Source of the DNA: Chrysophaeum taylorii
Taxonomy: Eukaryota > Sar > Pelagophyceae > Pelagomonadales > Pelagomonadaceae
Direction of reading: 5' to 3'
Assembly (NCBI GenBank): GCA_029834535.1
Contig: JAQMWT010000529.1
Location: forward strand, 1-64,000
Length of the DNA stretch: 64,000 bases
Made by a program: the position numbers and the translations under genes. Every line of letters starts with the position of its first letter. Positions within the stretch are counted from its first letter, which is position 1. Of the stretch, positions 1 through 9,872 are shown one piece after another. A model generated the notes under the pieces. The model did no database searches, was not told the DNA's origin, and saw nothing but the letters and a program-made list of their open reading frames with translations.

Positions 1-372
1 CTCGCCCCCCCCGCCCACTCCCGCCCCGCCCCCACCCCTTGGCCTCCCCCCCCAAAAGGAGCTGAGATTGGAAAGTCAAAACGCTTCCGTGCTGCAGTTG
101 ACTTACGTCAGCTCAACGATCAATTGGGCAATGGGACAGCTGGCCAAACATTCGACAAGATGAAAGCTTAGTCTTTCTCGCGACGGTGAGACGATGGCGG
201 ACATGCATGATATTAGATGGGATACCAAACCTTCGTCTGGATCCGGCAGCTCGTGGACGCTGTCACGATGGTTAGCCCACTTGGCGCTCATAGTTTCTTG
301 CGATTCCTCTAGGTGTGAATACGGCCGGAGGCTCTCTTTCTGCAAAAAGATGCGAGCGACCTTTCGAAATGG

Positions 373-3273
373 ATGTATCAAGACTTGGTTGCGTTTGTTG
401 ACGATATTATGATGGGATCCGACGATCTTCATCGACATTTACAAGTTTTGATCGAAGTGACGTGTCATTTGGCACAGAGAGGGTGCAGCGGTCGAACCGC
501 GAAGTTCCACCTTCTCAAGGATGATATAGAATTTCTGGGACACATTTCTACCCCAGAAGGCTTGAAGCCGAATCCGAAGACGCTGGAAGCACTGCAGAAG
601 ATGCCGACTCCAGGTACTTTACCGAATACTTCCCCGAAGACCCAGATACGCTCTTTCATCGGCATGAGTAATTACTGCCGGCGATATGTGAAGGGCCACT
701 CGAAGATTGTGGAACCGTTGAGACGACTATGCCTCGAAGGTGTAAAGTTCGAGTGGACGCCCGAGTGTCAGAAAGCTTGGGATACGATTATTGAAGCTTT
801 CGTTGATTCCCGTGGAGTCTACCATCCCGATTATGATCTGCCTTTTCAGATCCGATCCGATGCTTCCAAGGATGGACTTGGAGCATATCTCTTCCAGAAG
901 ATTGTCGAAGTCAAGGACGATGCCGGAAGAGTGACTCGAGAAGAACGAGTGATTGAATATTGGAGCCGAGCTGTGCCGAAGGAGATGCGCAATTATGAGC
1001 CCCGTCGGTTAGAGCTGCTGGCAGTTATACTTTCTCTAGAGCACTTTCGAGCCGACATCGAAGGGCGCCGTACTGTTTTGGAGACCGATCACCGAAATTT
1101 GACGTTTTTACGTAAGGCGACGTACTCGTCTGGGCAGCTTGCTCGTTGGGTGATGCGCCTCGCCAATTTTGACCCTGAACTTGGTTACAAGCCGGGAAAG
1201 TCATCGGGAATGAGTATCCCTGACTGTTTCTCCCGCAGCCCGATAGATCATGTCATCGAGACTGACGAGTTTGGAGAACCTTTGAACCACGCGTATTTAG
1301 TGTTCCAAGAGCTCCCCCGACCTGTTGATGACCGAGGAGTTCCCGTCTCCGGCTGCCACTTCATAATGTCGTTTATTACGACCGAACTGCCGGAAGACGA
1401 AGACGAAGACCCTGAAAAGGATCCGATGAAGTTGGCTACGTCTCACGCTACGAGACAACGTCGGAAGAACCGTGCGCGCGATGAGCCACAGATCTTCAAG
1501 GACGCAGCCGCTTACAAAGATTATATCGATAAGATACCCGATAATATGACGCTCGCTGAGATCGCACGTGAGCAAGAATCTGATGCTACTTGCGAGGATA
1601 TTCGCTACCGAATGGCCCAAGGTCAGACGCCGCGACGTTTCCGAGCGAACGAACGATTCGAAGTCGTTAAAGATGTTCTTTACCGCATTTCTGCTGATTT
1701 GCACCCGATGATTGTTGCACCTGCTACGTTGCGCAAGCGAATTATTCGACTCTACCATGACACTCCGGTTAACGGTGGTCATATGGGACGTCACAGTACC
1801 GTCCAGGCTATCCAAGAACGATTTTGGAGGCCTCACATGTCGAACGAAGTTGGAGTCTTCATTTCTGAATGTTTAGTTTGCCAGAAAGCTCGTACGACTG
1901 AGCCGAAACGAGCTGGGCTCTTGCAGCAGCCCGTCTACGACGGTGATTGTGCTGTTCTTTGCATGGATTTATTTGGACCCTGGCCCAGCGCTGGTCCCGA
2001 GACGTATCTTCTAGTATTTTTTGATCCGTTCTCGCATTTCTTGATTCTGGATGTTTTGAACGATAAGACTGCTGAGTCCGTTCTCGAGTCTTTTGTCATT
2101 AACATTCTCCTCAAGGGCTACTTGCCCCAGATGATTCGTACCGACAACGGTAAAGAGTTCGTGAACAAGTTGATGCGCGAGTTTTGCCATCTCTTTAACA
2201 CACGATACCAAACTACGATTCCTTATCATGCCCAGTCGAACCCGGCTGAGCGTGTCAACCGATTTATCAAGGCCTTCCTCCGTGCTTGCCTTCAAGGCCG
2301 GAACATCACGGATTGGCCTGACTTTGCTCATTATATTGCGTTTTGCTACAACCGCAAGTTTATTCCAGGCACGCAGATCTCTCCCTTTATGCTGCGCCTG
2401 AACCGTCAGCCGATGCTACCGACTGACTACACTCTCATGGATTTTGATACACGATTCTTGCCGAAGACTCGCTCTGATGCAGTCGCCGAGACTCGCGAGC
2501 GATTGAAATATTATACAAAGATCGTCCGCGAGGCTCGTGATAAAGCTTTGAAGAAACAGCGATTGGCTTACAATGCTGATCATGTTGATGTTGAATACAA
2601 GGAAGGATCGCACGTTTTGCTCTACATTCCTTTCCTTCAGAACAAACTTCGACCGGAATGGCGAGGTCCGTTTATTATCAAGGAACGCCTTTCCCCGGTC
2701 ATCTATAGAATTGAGTCTCTCGACTCTCCGCCCGAAACACGACGTGTTCATGTGAGTCGTGTTTATGTTAGTCAGATCACGCCTGTGATGGTACCTCCGA
2801 TCGTTGATCAAACCATCCGAAAACCCGAAGAAACCTTCCGTGATGATTATCAGCACGGCAAGTTTGTTGTTTTCCGGATTCCTGACCGGAAGCGCTCTGA
2901 TTGGCGCAAGAAGATTTATGTTGCCGAAGTTTACGAGCCTTACGATTATCAGAATGATCGTGTTGCTCTACATTTCTATTCCGATTTGGGTCCGAACGAT
3001 GATGTCGCCTATTTCAAGCCGACCTCTCACCTTTCGCACCGCAAGCTCAAGCCCGAGTTCAAGGACGTTGAAGGTCGAAGTTTCACCGACAAGTCCCGAA
3101 TTTCCTCCAACACAACTCCTTGTGTCACGGATTTCGCTCCACACGAGATTGACGTGTTGATACCCAAGTTTACTTTACGCAGTGGTCGAGTTCCTGAACC
3201 GATCATCACCCGCGTTTACCAGAAGATTCGTTCACGAGATGCTCGTAAGGCGAAGCCGCGCTCCTCGCGATAG
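373..3273 (+). CDS. pol: Ty3/gypsy pol fragment (RT end, RNase H, integrase)
   Basis: A 966-codon open stretch. It begins inside reverse transcriptase with the catalytic box FVDDI (near 400), continues through the RT thumb and an RNase H segment with SDASKDGLGAYL (near 860), the HHCC zinc finger of integrase (CLVCQ, 1760-1890) and the integrase core with the DLFGPWP, TDNGKEF and glutamate blocks (1960-2250). The C-terminal portion has the beta-barrel-like text common after Ty3 integrases; no clear chromodomain was seen. Fossil of a retroelement, incomplete at its 5' side. The long open frame suggests a fairly young insertion. Confidence 0.85.
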   Translation: MYQDLVAFVDDIMMGSDDLHRHLQVLIEVTCHLAQRGCSGRTAKFHLLKDDIEFLGHISTPEGLKPNPKTLEALQKMPTPGTLPNTSPKTQIRSFIGMSNYCRRYVKGHSKIVEPLRRLCLEGVKFEWTPECQKAWDTIIEAFVDSRGVYHPDYDLPFQIRSDASKDGLGAYLFQKIVEVKDDAGRVTREERVIEYWSRAVPKEMRNYEPRRLELLAVILSLEHFRADIEGRRTVLETDHRNLTFLRKATYSSGQLARWVMRLANFDPELGYKPGKSSGMSIPDCFSRSPIDHVIETDEFGEPLNHAYLVFQELPRPVDDRGVPVSGCHFIMSFITTELPEDEDEDPEKDPMKLATSHATRQRRKNRARDEPQIFKDAAAYKDYIDKIPDNMTLAEIAREQESDATCEDIRYRMAQGQTPRRFRANERFEVVKDVLYRISADLHPMIVAPATLRKRIIRLYHDTPVNGGHMGRHSTVQAIQERFWRPHMSNEVGVFISECLVCQKARTTEPKRAGLLQQPVYDGDCAVLCMDLFGPWPSAGPETYLLVFFDPFSHFLILDVLNDKTAESVLESFVINILLKGYLPQMIRTDNGKEFVNKLMREFCHLFNTRYQTTIPYHAQSNPAERVNRFIKAFLRACLQGRNITDWPDFAHYIAFCYNRKFIPGTQISPFMLRLNRQPMLPTDYTLMDFDTRFLPKTRSDAVAETRERLKYYTKIVREARDKALKKQRLAYNADHVDVEYKEGSHVLLYIPFLQNKLRPEWRGPFIIKERLSPVIYRIESLDSPPETRRVHVSRVYVSQITPVMVPPIVDQTIRKPEETFRDDYQHGKFVVFRIPDRKRSDWRKKIYVAEVYEPYDYQNDRVALHFYSDLGPNDDVAYFKPTSHLSHRKLKPEFKDVEGRSFTDKSRISSNTTPCVTDFAPHEIDVLIPKFTLRSGRVPEPIITRVYQKIRSRDARKAKPRSSR

Positions 3274-4010
3274 CACCTCGCTGGGGCAGCTCGAATTCTT
3301 ACCAGGGGAGTCCTGTGGCGGCAACTCCCGCCTCCTAAGGCTTACCCCTCTTCTAGGGCCCCCCTTATCAGGGGCGCCCTACTCCGTTCTGATGATGTCA
3401 GTGTTCTCTATGACATCATCTCCCTTTTCCGTGACATACGTCACCCTGATTTCCGATTTTCGATATATCCTTGATCATAAAGCAACAGCCGATCCTCAAG
3501 TTGAGAGGACCAGGCGCGGGAGTTGTTTGTGGTCGCGTGGCGGGAGAACGGCCATCCTCGTCCAGTGATCCCACCAAGGGCACGGACGCGATCGGCGAGC
3601 CAGGATTTGAAGGCACGCCAGGAAGCCCCTAAAATTCTCCTTACGCCACAATTCCTAAGTTCACTTTGCGTAGTAGACGCGGCCCCGAGTCTGTCGTCGA
3701 GCGCGTCTACACGACGATACGTTCCCGAGATGCTCATTCAGCCAAGACTCGTGATTCTCGTCGAGCTCGCTGAGGGCAGCTCGTATTCTCACCAGGGGAG
3801 TCCTGTGGCGGCAACTCCTGACCGCTAAGGCTTACCCCCCCTTCTCAAGGCCTGATATCCGTTCAACGGGACGCCATTTCTTACTGTCCTAGTGACGTCA
3901 TACCTCCCCCTCGAGAGAGGCGTATTGCTATCGTAAATCGACTCACCATCCTCAAGTTGAGAGGCTTGGTGAGCGTGAGCAAGGTGTGTGGCGAGCACAA
4001 CCGACCCCGA
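3165..4010 (+). repeat. Tandem duplication at the 3' end of the Ty3/gypsy element
   Basis: The end of pol plus its untranslated tail occurs twice in a row with a period near 485 bp. About 3165-3420 matches 3650-3880 (both contain ACCAGGGGAGTCCTGTGGCG and GCTAAGGCTTACCCC or close variants), and CATCCTCAAGTTGAGAGG recurs near 3490 and 3950. The copies have diverged, so the duplication predates the latest mobilisation of this lineage or is an old structural feature of the element. Confidence 0.75.
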
Positions 4011-4154
4011 TTCCGTGTTGGCCTCGTTCAGTGAGGTCTAGGGCAGGTTGGAGAGTACCCCCTTTGTCACCTGAGGGCCGGGAGTGTTTTTCTGTGCCGC
4101 CATAGCACCGTCGTACACGTGCGTGCACGGCACTAGAATAGATCCTTTACTACT

Positions 4155-4302
4155 AATTGGCAGATATTTGTTTGTCTGTTTATTTTTTAGTTAGTTAGTT
4201 AGTTAGTCTTTGAAGGTCGACTGCTAAGAGGGGGGGTGTGTGTGGTGCATAAAGGATGTGTGTGGTTTGGTTGTCTTTAAAGGTCGACTGCTAAGAGGGG
4301 GG
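4155..4302 (+). repeat. Module M: (AGTT)n plus duplicated GTCGACTGCTAAGAGGGG polypurine module
   Basis: A run of AGTT repeats (4190-4208) is followed by two copies of a unit containing CTTTRAAGGTCGACTGCTAAG and a G-run (4207 and 4274). The second copy ends in the polypurine tract directly before the TG of the LTR. The same module, with the same AGTT run, recurs far away at 57.7-57.9 and 58.3 kb, and a shorter piece at 36.97 kb. Confidence 0.7.
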
Positions 4303-4850
4303 TGTTGTGGCAGTAACGCCCATCCCCCCACTTGCCTGCCTGCCACCTGACTTACCCTGATTGTTGCCCTGGTACTGACCTTGCAATTATGGGGGGGGTG
4401 TCACCTTGACACCCTCACCTGCGCTTCCACTGAACCCAATGTACCAGACATTTGTATTGCTTTCTTGCTGTCTTCTTGCTATTACCCTCATTTCGATTGT
4501 CCGATTTTCTGTCCTTACTACTATAGGCCGTTTGGCGAATAGTAATTCTGGGGCCGCAGTACCCTACGTGTCCGTTGGCTTTGATATAGTCGGTTTGCGG
4601 GAGTCGATACCCTTACGTGCGCGTTCGTTGCCGAAGTATATAGTTGTTTTGCGGGCGTCAGTTCTTCAGGTGCGTGTCCGTTGGCGAAGTTAGTCGGTTT
4701 GCGGGAGTCAGCACTTTAGGTGCGTGTCCGTTGGCTAAGTATATAGTCGGTTTGCGGGAGTCGATACCCTTTCGTGCGTGTTCCTTGGCGAAGTATATAG
4801 TTGTTTTGTGGGAGTCAGTGCATGAGTGTCATGTGTGTATGAAGTGAACG
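4303..4850 (+). repeat. Probable 3' LTR of the Ty3/gypsy element
   Basis: Starts with TGTTGTGGCAG immediately after the polypurine tract, as expected for a gypsy 3' LTR. The other LTR lies outside the window, so length and right border are inferred only. It holds the tandem array at 4564-4833. Confidence 0.5.
4564..4833 (+). repeat. About five tandem copies of a ~52-bp unit
   Basis: Units begin near 4584, 4636, 4689, 4740 and 4794 and share TAGTYGKTTTGCGGGAGTC followed by CGTGTCCGTTGGC-like text. The repeat lies in the probable LTR; such arrays inside LTRs often hold promoter or enhancer copies, but no function can be read here. Confidence 0.7.
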
Positions 4851-5060
4851 TGGCATGTGACCTAGTGTCAGGACAGGCGACGTGGCGCGTGCGTGGTGTG
4901 TCAGTGGCGTGTCACTGGGACAGGCTGGTGCCTCCCCATCCAGCGAAGCGATCAGGTGCGAAGAGAGGGCTGCAGGAGGCACGTGAAAGGAGCGAAGCGC
5001 AGCGGAAGGGCGCGAAAAAGAAAGAACAAGAGAAGAGCGAGGTAGGACCTCCCCAGGAAT

Positions 5061-6302
5061 CTAGGAGAGGTCAGGGGTGACATGACCGGTGAGGAAGGCA
5101 GTATCGCGGTCGAAGAGGTCGGCGTCCTCGTTGGAAACGAAGACTTTGGCGTAATTGAGCTTGGTCTTGACGTACTTGTAGGCACAGTCGTACGTATCAA
5201 CTACGCAAATGAGGGCATTGGGGGCGATTCGCAGATGGCGCAAGTTAGGCGACAGAAGACGGCGACGGACGATCTTCAGTGCCGGTTGGTTATCACACCA
5301 TACCGTGGTGCGAGGCGGCCGGACCCCTTCGAGGATCTGGATGAGGCGGCGCACGCCAAGAAGGCGACGGACAGTGTGAGACAGGGCTAAGATGGCAATC
5401 TCAGGCGTGCTGTGGCATGTCGCAGAGACGCGCCGACTGGCCCCGGAGACGCAGGCCCCCTGGAGGAGAACGGCACCACCGAAGCGCGAGAGGGCAGAGC
5501 CGTGCGCACCGCGAGCGAGCTCACAGCCAAGACTCTCGTCCGTATAAGCAGAGAGGTGAAAGGCGCCTCGGTAGGCAGCAGAAAACAGGATGCCAAGGTC
5601 CCGGTGAGCCGCAAGCCAGCGCAGGGCACGGTCGAGGGCCCGAGCGTGGCGCTCGGACCACACGTTTACGGCGGTGGCCAGGACGTGAACCGTGCGCGCG
5701 AAGGTGGGCAACGTCGCCCGCGTGAACATGAGCAGACCAAGGGCCTCGCGTGGGTTGATGGCGAGCGCGGCACGGACGTCGCCGCTGTCGGCCGTCTTGT
5801 CGGGTACGTGGGGGTCGACGTTGAAGTCCAGGTGCATCGGTGTGGCAGGCCCGACCGTGAGCGAGCCGTAGCCGAGGTGACCGAGGACCTTGTCGATGTA
5901 CGGGCGCTGGTGGGCGAAGACAGAGCCATCGGCACGGTAGTCGAGGGTGATGCCGCAGATGTCGTGAGCGACGTCGTCCCACGTCATGACAAAACGGTCG
6001 CTGAGCGCAGCGCGTACTTCAGCCACGGCGTCCGGTTGGCCCGCGAGCGGAATGTTGTCGACAACGCTGATGAGTACCGTCGGCGGCCCAGTATCTTCAT
6101 AGCGGTAGAAGAAGCAGGGGTGGTACGGCGATTCGAGGAAGCCAAGAAGGCCGAGGTACTCGACGAACGTCTCATACCACTTGCGGCCCGCATGGGGCTG
6201 GCCGTAGACAGGGAGCGTGAGCCACAGCGACCGAGCCGGGTCGTATCGTTGGTCCGGAGGAAGGTCTGCCATGTAGTCGCCGATGTGGCGAGGCGGGCGC
6301 AT
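5061..6302 (-). CDS. pol: Copia RT end and RNase H
   Basis: A 413-codon stretch. It includes copia RT text such as LPVYGQPHAGRKWYE (the copia LYGLKQAPR-type block), a region around LISVVDN where the family has its YVDD box, and then the RNase H part (ILALSHTVRRLLGVRRLIQIL, CDNQPALKIV, LRHLRI) that in copia elements forms the C-terminus. Fossil. Confidence 0.75.
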   Translation of the reverse strand: MRPPRHIGDYMADLPPDQRYDPARSLWLTLPVYGQPHAGRKWYETFVEYLGLLGFLESPYHPCFFYRYEDTGPPTVLISVVDNIPLAGQPDAVAEVRAALSDRFVMTWDDVAHDICGITLDYRADGSVFAHQRPYIDKVLGHLGYGSLTVGPATPMHLDFNVDPHVPDKTADSGDVRAALAINPREALGLLMFTRATLPTFARTVHVLATAVNVWSERHARALDRALRWLAAHRDLGILFSAAYRGAFHLSAYTDESLGCELARGAHGSALSRFGGAVLLQGACVSGASRRVSATCHSTPEIAILALSHTVRRLLGVRRLIQILEGVRPPRTTVWCDNQPALKIVRRRLLSPNLRHLRIAPNALICVVDTYDCAYKYVKTKLNYAKVFVSNEDADLFDRDTAFLTGHVTPDLS

Positions 6303-8476
6303 TAGCGGCGCTCATGAGGCAGGGGTGGGTGAGATTGGAGGTAGGCGCACCGAGCGTCCCCAGCGCAGGCGACATAGCCGTAGCGGTTGCAGACGGCCAC
6401 GAAGACGAGCACGGCATTGTTGTCAGCGCATGGCGACGCGTACGAGGGTGAAACCGCAGTGACGGTACAAGGCGCATCGTCGTGGTCCTCCGGGACGGCG
6501 AGCGCATGCGCAGTCTCGGTCCGTTTGGCTTGAGCCCCGTCGTAGCAGAAGCGAACCTTCTGCGTGCCATCGCGCTTGACGGCGAGGGCGGTAATGCAGC
6601 CGACGACCACGGCGTCATCAGAGACGTCACTGGCGGCTACAACGCGGATGGCCTCGAATTGGAAGAAGGCGCCGTGTTCCTTGAGGACGGCCGCCGTCCA
6701 GCCAGGCGCGTCCGGGCGGTCACGGGCCTCCCGAAGAGACCGGGGAGCCGTCGGGTCGGGGGTTCCGTAGTCGAAGACGAAGGTCGAGGGCGGCGTCTCG
6801 TGCCAAAGGGCAGGGTCCTGATCGTCGTCGAACAAGCCCGGGCCCGGTAGCGGGGCGTGGTCGGGGGCGGGTGCGCCCGCCGACGTCGCGGTCGCGTACG
6901 CCTGCGCAATCTTGCAGGCTTGGGTCAAGGTAGGGGGTGGGGGCGGTGGCGGCGTCGGGGCGCCGGCGTCCGCGAGCGGGGCTGTGGCCGCTGCACGCAA
7001 GCTGTCGAGAGTGGTGCGGAGCAAGTCGGTCGTAACAGGCGTGCCCGGTGCGGCGAGGAAGCGGACGGTCGCGGTCGTGCGCACGAGGCGAAGGTCGTCC
7101 TGGACGCAGCCCGATCGCGGCGCTGGAACAACGTAGACGGCCCCGGGACCGGCCTCGGGCCGACATCCTAGGTATATCCCGATCAATGCGCGTGCGGTGT
7201 TCTTCGCGGCGTCGACGCGGTAGGCAACGAGCGAGCCGTAGGGCGCCATGCCGCTAATGTCCTCGTGCTCGCCGATGTAGCCGCCGACGACGTTCACCTG
7301 ACGGACGGCGTCGAGGTAGGAATAGCCCCAGAATTTGGGATGGAGCACGTTCCGGACCAAGACGTCGTTGGCGCGCGCCACGTCCAGAATTCGGATGTGG
7401 GCGTTCTCGGCGGCGTTGACGTGGCGTTCGGGGACGACGTACTCGACGGCGAGGCCGGAGGCGGCTGCCGTAGAACGGAAGTGCGGGTTGTCGAGCTCGC
7501 CCCACAAGTCCGCGCGGAGGGTAGTTGGGTGCAGCCCAGCCGCGCGCGCGGACGCGAGAAGCACGGGGAGCTCCCCCGCCGCGTCGCTTTTCTTGGCAAT
7601 GAGCGAGCTCGCCAGGCGAGCCGGGCGCCGAAAGGCGAAGTCGAGGCCATATCGCGCCCCTCCGAGTGTCGGCGGGTGGAAGGGGCCTTGCAAGTCGACC
7701 TCAACGACGGCCCCGTCGGGTGCCGTGGTCGCGCTCGTCGTCGTGGAATGCGTGGGTGCCTTGCGTAAGCGGCCGAGGGTGCAGCAGATGGGGTGCCGGC
7801 TTTCCCCGACAGCGGGAAGGCCGAGCCGCTTCAGGGCGGCGTCCCGGCGATCATCGCGGGCGTGGCCGAGCATCTGATGGGCGCTGACGTCGTCGAGGCG
7901 GAGGCCCGGCATGAGGACCGGGTCGACCGGCCGTGCGCTCGGGTGCTGCAGCATTGCCGCCCCAACGGCATGGCTCGACGCCACAGCAGCCATAGCGCCG
8001 GCCAAGACCGCGGTCGCGACGAGGGAGGAGACGAAAGCCGAGCCATAGACAGCGCGCGGCGCGAGCCGGCGACCGGCAGCGGCGGCGGCTACGGCGGCGG
8101 CGGCGGGGGCCGCGGCGGGGGCCGCGGCGGTGACGGCCGCAGTGCCGGCCGTCGCCGGTCCGGTCCCCGTGCGCCGGGTGATGAGCACGTAGTCCTTTCC
8201 TCGCTTGATAAGGGGGATGATCTTGCCGTCGCTCGTCTCGAGGCGAGGGCGCGACCCGCTGATGAAGCGCCCCCCGCTCTTGTCGAACTGGTCGACCGAG
8301 AAGAGCCGCGGGAGCGAGGGCGTAATGGCTGCAGCGATGGTGACGTCGATATGTCCGTCCGTAGTCTGGAGCGTGACGTTCTCGATGACGTGTCCACTGA
8401 CAGCGTGGCTGTGGCGTCCACCGTCGAAGAAGCCGCCCGGGAGCCAGGACAGCCACGTCTTCGTGTAGGAGACCAC
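6302..8476 (-). CDS. pol: Copia protease/integrase/RT start
   Basis: A 724-codon stretch. The front resembles the copia pre-integrase region, with a cysteine pair and the block VEVDLQGPFHPPTLGGARY marking the start of the integrase core. The block RILDVARANDVLVRNVLHPKFWGYS (positions about 7420-7320) matches the AR-x-ML...FWGYA motif of copia integrases. An alanine/proline-rich linker follows, and then the RT start (APGWTAAVLKEHGAFFQFE). Fossil; the usual integrase catalytic pattern is only partly legible. Confidence 0.7.
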   Translation of the reverse strand: MVSYTKTWLSWLPGGFFDGGRHSHAVSGHVIENVTLQTTDGHIDVTIAAAITPSLPRLFSVDQFDKSGGRFISGSRPRLETSDGKIIPLIKRGKDYVLITRRTGTGPATAGTAAVTAAAPAAAPAAAAVAAAAAGRRLAPRAVYGSAFVSSLVATAVLAGAMAAVASSHAVGAAMLQHPSARPVDPVLMPGLRLDDVSAHQMLGHARDDRRDAALKRLGLPAVGESRHPICCTLGRLRKAPTHSTTTSATTAPDGAVVEVDLQGPFHPPTLGGARYGLDFAFRRPARLASSLIAKKSDAAGELPVLLASARAAGLHPTTLRADLWGELDNPHFRSTAAASGLAVEYVVPERHVNAAENAHIRILDVARANDVLVRNVLHPKFWGYSYLDAVRQVNVVGGYIGEHEDISGMAPYGSLVAYRVDAAKNTARALIGIYLGCRPEAGPGAVYVVPAPRSGCVQDDLRLVRTTATVRFLAAPGTPVTTDLLRTTLDSLRAAATAPLADAGAPTPPPPPPPTLTQACKIAQAYATATSAGAPAPDHAPLPGPGLFDDDQDPALWHETPPSTFVFDYGTPDPTAPRSLREARDRPDAPGWTAAVLKEHGAFFQFEAIRVVAASDVSDDAVVVGCITALAVKRDGTQKVRFCYDGAQAKRTETAHALAVPEDHDDAPCTVTAVSPSYASPCADNNAVLVFVAVCNRYGYVACAGDARCAYLQSHPPLPHERR

Positions 8477-8584
8477 CGTGCTGTACTCGGGCCGCGTGTG
8501 GTTGTCGCAGGCGGAGTCGACGAGCCACTCCTCGTAGTCGTCTGGTGGCGCCGCGCGGGCACGGGCTGCCCGCGCCGTGGTGCT

Positions 8585-9300
8585 TCAAAGGGTCGGGAAT
8601 GAGACAGTGCGGAGGACGCATGCAAGGCCGGGGACGAGGAGGAGAGCGGGCAGCGCAACACGGCCGTCGAGGCAGAGACCGAGCAAAGCCCCGGCGGCCA
8701 CGAAGAGCAACGTCAACGTCAGGTGAAGGGCGCTGAGAGAGACCAACCGTGGCTCGATGCCGCGCGCCATAAAGGCGCGCGCGCCGATGGTGTAACCGGT
8801 CCGACAGGCGTCGGTGGTGCGGCGGGCGGCCGCGGCAGCGGTCGGCGCAGGCTCAGGTGCCTGCGGGGCCGGCGGGGGCGCCGGATGGGGCGGCGCGGCC
8901 GGGCGGGCGGGTGGCAAGTCCCGGGAGCGGAAAGTCCTCAACTTGCGGAGGGCGCGGATCGAGAGGACGTCTCCGGGATACCAGCCGGGAGTCTTGAGCG
9001 CGCAGTTGTCGGTGGTGTGGGTGAGGAGGCGGCAGATTCCGCACGGCATACGGCTCGTGATGTCGGCTGGGCATATGCGGGCGGTGTGAAAGAGCCCGTG
9101 GCACTTGCTGCAGAACGGGACTGGGGTCCAGTCCGGACGGAAGTCGTAGTTGAGCGTGGTGCGGCCGGGCGGGGCAGCAGGTTGCGCGGCGGTCTGGCGG
9201 GCGCGTGCGCGAGAGCCGCCGCGGCTGATATCGGCGTTGCGGCAGTACGTGGTGAAGACCTTAATGAAGGTGTCGTACGAGGTGCCTGTCCGGGCGGACT
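8585..9300 (-). CDS. gag: Copia gag-like protein
   Basis: Upstream of pol on the same strand. It has a CCHC-like cluster (FCSKCHGLFHTARICP, then CGICRLLTHTTDNC) reminiscent of nucleocapsid knuckles, a proline/alanine-rich middle and a hydrophobic tail (about 8700-8600) that is unusual for gag. The open frame continues to 9673, but the part beyond about 9300 is antisense to a copia RNase H fossil and is probably not gag. Fossil. Confidence 0.55.
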
Positions 9301-9645
9301 CAATCGCGAGAAGACGGTGGGCCTCTTGCTCGCTCTTTACGCCGCTACTGCTGAGCTCTCTTGGCTTCTCAAACTTTTTGATGACTTTGATCTCCCTCGT
9401 CACACGGTCCCAATGTATGTCGATAATAGCACCACCGTCACCCAAGTCCGTCTCCAATGTCTCACACGGCGCACCCGCCATCTTGACATTTGCTTTTACA
9501 GCACCGCCGAATATCATCGCAACCACATCATTAATCTCCAACACATTACTTGTCTTGACACCCTTAGCGATATTTTCACCCGCCGTACGGAAGCTCCTTC
9601 CTTCCTCCGGCTTCGTGCTCGTTACCTCACTTCCTGATCTTCGCC
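9300..9645 (+). mobile_element. RNase H tail of a second Ty1/copia element, opposite strand
   Basis: Plus-strand translation gives the copia RNase H C-terminus: AATAELSWLLKLFDDF, then YVDNSTTVTQVR, then RTRHLDI and a DIFTR ending, in the usual spacing of the copia DNQ/HIDI/ADILTK blocks. It stops near 9640. It is a short, 5'-truncated fossil that meets the minus-strand copia element head-on at about 9300. Confidence 0.75.
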
Positions 9646-9872
9646 CTGATCTCTGTTGTCTCTTTTCCAGCACCTGTGTGAGGACCTCACTTACCCCTTT
9701 TCCCTTTTCTTTCTATTCCAGCACCTGTGCGAGGAAGTTATGACACTTACCCCTGCACGACGTATCCAGTATCCCTACGTCATTCTCTTATCGCTAGTCT
9801 AACGCCTCATTCCATTCGTAACAGGAAGGTTGCGGATTCCTGTCGCCCACACGCGCGGGTACTGTGAGAAGA
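9646..9872. other. Short stretch between the copia tail and U2
   Basis: Contains a diverged direct repeat of TTCCAGCACCTGTGYGAGGA (9668 and 9717). It may be the remnant 3' LTR of the plus-strand copia piece. No gene seen. Confidence 0.4.

Larger units (their letters stand above)
1..4850 (+). mobile_element. Ty3/gypsy LTR retrotransposon fossil, 5' end outside the window
   Basis: A Ty3/gypsy element enters from the left edge. In order it shows the end of reverse transcriptase, RNase H, integrase zinc finger, integrase core, a C-terminal domain, a long 3' untranslated stretch, a polypurine tract (4293-4302) and a probable 3' LTR starting with TG at 4303. The order RT-RNase H-integrase is diagnostic for Ty3/gypsy as opposed to copia. 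The first 60 bases are C-rich low-complexity sequence. The RT part left of about 373 is decayed, and the 5' LTR and gag are not in the window, so the element is broken with at least a few breaks. The right end of the LTR cannot be fixed; about 4850 is an estimate. Confidence 0.85.
5061..9320 (-). mobile_element. Ty1/copia LTR retrotransposon fossil
   Basis: On the minus strand, in order: gag with zinc-knuckle-like cysteines (9300-8585), protease/integrase (8476 downward), reverse transcriptase and RNase H (to 5061). Integrase before reverse transcriptase is the Ty1/copia order. The coding capacity is spread over three long open stretches, so it is broken or uses frame changes; only a few breaks are apparent. 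LTRs were not identified. On the 5' side it abuts the tail of an oppositely oriented copia element at about 9300, which suggests truncation or insertion there. Confidence 0.8.

Noticed and set aside
5412-6305. 297-codon plus-strand open frame
   Set aside because: Antisense shadow of the copia RT/RNase H frame in GC-rich DNA; no domain and skewed composition.
8723-9637. 304-codon plus-strand open frame
   Set aside because: Most of it is antisense to copia gag; only the last ~110 codons are meaningful, as the RNase H tail of a second copia element.
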